NCBI GenBank assembly: GCA_902729315.2
Contig: LR746277.1
Coordinates: forward strand, 2,423,001-2,487,000
DNA length: 64,000 nucleotides
From: Spirodela intermedia
Lineage: Eukaryota > Streptophyta > Magnoliopsida > Alismatales > Araceae
Direction: 5' to 3'
This document shows positions 61,776 to 64,000 of the stretch, one piece after another (within the stretch, counting starts at the first letter, position 1; every line of letters starts with the position of its first letter). Both the position numbers and the translations under genes were made by a program. The notes beneath the pieces are model-generated. The model made no database searches, was not told the DNA's origin, and worked only from the letters and a program-made list of their open reading frames with translations.

Positions 61776-62249
61776 AAGGCTTGCTTCTTTTTATTTTCTC
61801 CAAGGTTTAAACTTCACTTATAACAGTTGACTCTTTTCTCCACAGAGCTATTGGAATTCATTGATTTTCCCAAATGTCTTATTTCTTTTTCCTGCAGCTC
61901 CTCAATGCCCTAAAAAGAGGGGAAATCACTTTCTCCTTTTTTACATTTGGGCCATTATTTCAGGCCTATTAATTTGGGCAATCAATAATAACAACATTAT
62001 CTACCTTCAACTTGACCAAATTAACTATAACAAACACTAAAGAAATAATTTTTCTCATTATAAATACTTTTATATATGAGTCTTTACTCTTTAGTATGAA
62101 CAAATATTTATCAATTTTAGGTATTGATGAAACTTGGCTGTTGATAATGACTTGGTGATCAAATCAGCAACATTGTCTTATGTAAAGATCTTCACAAGTA
62201 TAGAAATTCATATATGTATGTACATAGAAATTTAGAAGGACATGTATAA
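60099..62249. other. Intergenic region downstream of MPB2C
   Basis: Contains the probable MPB2C 3' UTR. A frame at 60960-61280 includes one hydrophobic stretch (MHPLVIFLVLLLTLSGLVW) followed by basic residues, then a stop; it may be a relic of a membrane-anchored protein but shows no family motif. A GA array lies at 61733-61771, and AT-rich sequence follows. Confidence 0.5.
61733..61771. repeat. (GA)n microsatellite
   Basis: About 39 bp of GA dinucleotides in AT-rich intergenic DNA. Confidence 0.95.
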
Positions 62250-62842
62250 CAAATGTTATGGCCAACTCAAAAAGGTTATATTGAGAAAGTGTTGGCTAAA
62301 TTCAATGTCATAGAGGCCAACAGTGTTAGTGTAATTTTAGTTCAACACTTTAGATTACCTTTATAGTAATATCATAAATGAAAAAGAACATGAAGAGATG
62401 ATCAAATGCAATTCACTATCTAATATATGTCATAATTTGCACTAGGCTTGATTTATCATGTCATTATTTTTGTTATTAAATATATGACAAATCTAGGAAA
62501 TAATTATTGAACTATAATAAAATAATATTTTAGTATCTTAAGGATATTTCATATTATGATTTTTTATTTCAATAAAGAAAATAATGTTCTTGTTGGCTTT
62601 GTTGACTTAAATTATGTGAGTATCTTTGATATAAAAAACTATCACATAATATAACTTTTCACTAAGTGAAGGTCATATCAATTGGGAGGTAATACTTCAA
62701 GATATTGTTGTACTTTTAACTATTGAGGTTGATTATATTATTATAGTTGAGACAAGAAAGGAGGCATTATGATTGAAGGATTTGGTGGAGCTCAACGTCA
62801 ATCAAATAGTTATATCTCTTCATTATGATAATTTAAGTATAA
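62250..62842 (+). mobile_element. Copia RNase H remnant
   Basis: Broken plus-strand frames match the copia RT-RNase H end: YIEKVLAKFNVIEANSVSV (62280-62335), NNVLVGFVDLNYVSIFDIKN (near 62585-62640), INWEVILQDIVVLLTIEVDY (62680-62735), then KEALWLKDLVELNVNQ (62765-62810). Stops and deletions are frequent. No LTR is seen. Confidence 0.75.
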
Positions 62843-62844
62843 TT

Positions 62845-63400
62845 TATCATTATCAATAACAACATTCTCTACCTTCTACTTGAAATGTTGCACTCTATCT
62901 AGATATTTTATTTCAAATTTTAGATTAAGTTGATGATAATCTCATCTATAGGTTTAGATGTGATCAACATGTCATCAACATATAACATTTGGAGAACAAC
63001 AAAACAATTAAAGGTAAAAAATGTTGTGAAAGATGTAATTTATCATTATCAATAACAACATTCTCTACCTTTAAATTTAAATATTATTTTCTACCTCAAT
63101 CAAATTCTAAATTAAGTTGATTGATAATCTCATCCATAAATTTAGATGCATTCATCATATCATCAACATATAACATTTGGAGAATAAAAAAGTAGTTAAA
63201 GGTTCAAAATGTTATAAATAATGCAACTTATCATTACCAATAACAACATTCTCTACCTTTGAGTTGGAATATTGACCTCTATTTAAGTTATTTTTCAAAA
63301 TTTTAATTAAGTTAATTTTTTAATTTAATACTCTCAACCATAGATTTAGATGCAATCAACATATAACATTAGGAGAACAACAAAATCATCATTAAAGAAA
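62845..63400 (-). repeat. Three tandem copies of a copia reverse-transcriptase segment
   Basis: Units start at 62845, 63041 and 63229 (spacing 196 and 188 bp), each opening TATCATTA(T/C)CAATAACAA on the plus strand. Read on the minus strand, the first unit encodes LQMLYVDDMLITSKPIDEI, the second LQMLYVDDMMNASKFMDEI, and the third keeps LMLYVD with a small deletion. All are copia RT active-site blocks. Each unit also carries the same downstream piece reading VENVVI(D/G)NDK. The units have diverged by substitutions and indels. Confidence 0.8.
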
Positions 63401-64000
63401 TAAAATTAAATATAATTGTCATACTTTTGTATAGTTAATTACTTTTAAAGAAAATTAGGATCGTTAATTACTTGCTTAAGATATCTAGTTGAATGAATCA
63501 GATGAGGCTTCTCAACCAAGACTCAGATCACCAATTTCTCACAAGAAGGTGGCTATCTTATAATCTTTGCAAGTTCTAAGAGCAAGGATTTGAATTTAAT
63601 GACCAACTCCACAAGAAATTGAAATTAATGCACCTTTGCAATGGAGATTCTTGAGTCTTGAAGATTTTTGTTTGTTAAGATTCCATGAGCCTTTGTTAGA
63701 AATTTTCCAACTTGAAGAAGGAAATGATGTAAGTCATCAACGAGGAAGAAGAGAATGAAGGAGGAGAAATGAGATTCTCTTATAAAAAGAGAGAAGAGAG
63801 AAATAGAAAGGTCCCCTAATCCAAGAGGGCAAGAAGAATAAAAAAGACCCCTAATCCAATAGGTGAGAGAAATAATAAGTACTTTCTTGATTCTAAAATT
63901 TAGAAAAATAACCCCCCCAGTCTTCTTGAGCTTGAGTCTTTATAGAACCTAAGGGATGATGAAATTTGAAGATAAGTTAGTTACAAATAAGAGATAGAAG
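63401..64000. other. AT-rich sequence at the right edge
   Basis: No gene recognised. Two related pieces, CCCCTAATCCAAGAGG (63813) and CCCCTAATCCAATAGG (63849), lie about 36 bp apart. Confidence 0.45.

Noticed and set aside
62845-63400. CRISPR-like regular repeats
   Set aside because: Units are about 190 bp, diverged, encode RT pieces and have no short repeat-spacer pattern; the DNA is eukaryotic.

Overview
This window is nuclear DNA from a flowering plant. It has long introns, GT-AG splicing and GC-rich first exons. An intronless, very GC-rich glycosyltransferase gene sits between AT-rich intergenic tracts full of decayed LTR retrotransposons. The strong GC bias of 5' exons and the many (GA/CT)n tracts suggest a monocot, probably a commelinid; this is inference and the species is not identified. 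All exon models were read by eye from splice sites, reading frame and remembered family conservation; no search was run.

Layout. 1-2.9 kb: 5' part of an ABHD17-type alpha/beta hydrolase gene on the minus strand, leaving the window to the left. 6.4-7.0 kb: a three-exon gene for a secreted RGF/GOLVEN/CLEL peptide precursor. 9.0-13.45 kb: a decayed Ty1/copia element whose 3' LTR lies about 250 bp upstream of an intact UGT89-like glycosyltransferase (13.7-15.1 kb). 15.8-18.8 kb: a RING+PHD zinc-finger protein. 19.2-30.7 kb: a repeat island with a decayed Ty3/gypsy element, a decayed copia element, a broken UGT89 copy, a copia gag remnant and a gag-only LTR element. 31.2-31.8 kb: a small two-helix membrane protein, followed by a short scrap resembling the 5' end of the UGT89 pseudogene. 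33.4-34.0 kb: TIC20-II. 35.9-38.9 kb: an eight-exon GT106/O-fucosyltransferase-family protein. 41.5-45.9 kb: a six-exon BSD-domain protein. 48.2-50.6 kb: an organellar bS21 ribosomal protein. 53.5-54.4 kb: a Dof transcription factor. 55.7-60.1 kb: MPB2C-like microtubule-binding protein. 62.2-63.4 kb: copia remnants, including a tandemly triplicated piece of reverse transcriptase.

The genes are independent housekeeping or developmental loci, not an operon or cluster. The one local family is UGT89: one intact gene, one pseudogene about 11 kb away in inverted orientation, and a possible 5' scrap. I saw no convincing new multi-gene system. The most useful items are the small peptide-hormone gene, the gag-only LTR element, the retroelement-derived promoter region of the UGT, the six 11-residue repeats in the BSD protein, the triplicated RT block, and several very short terminal coding exons that automated annotation tends to miss.
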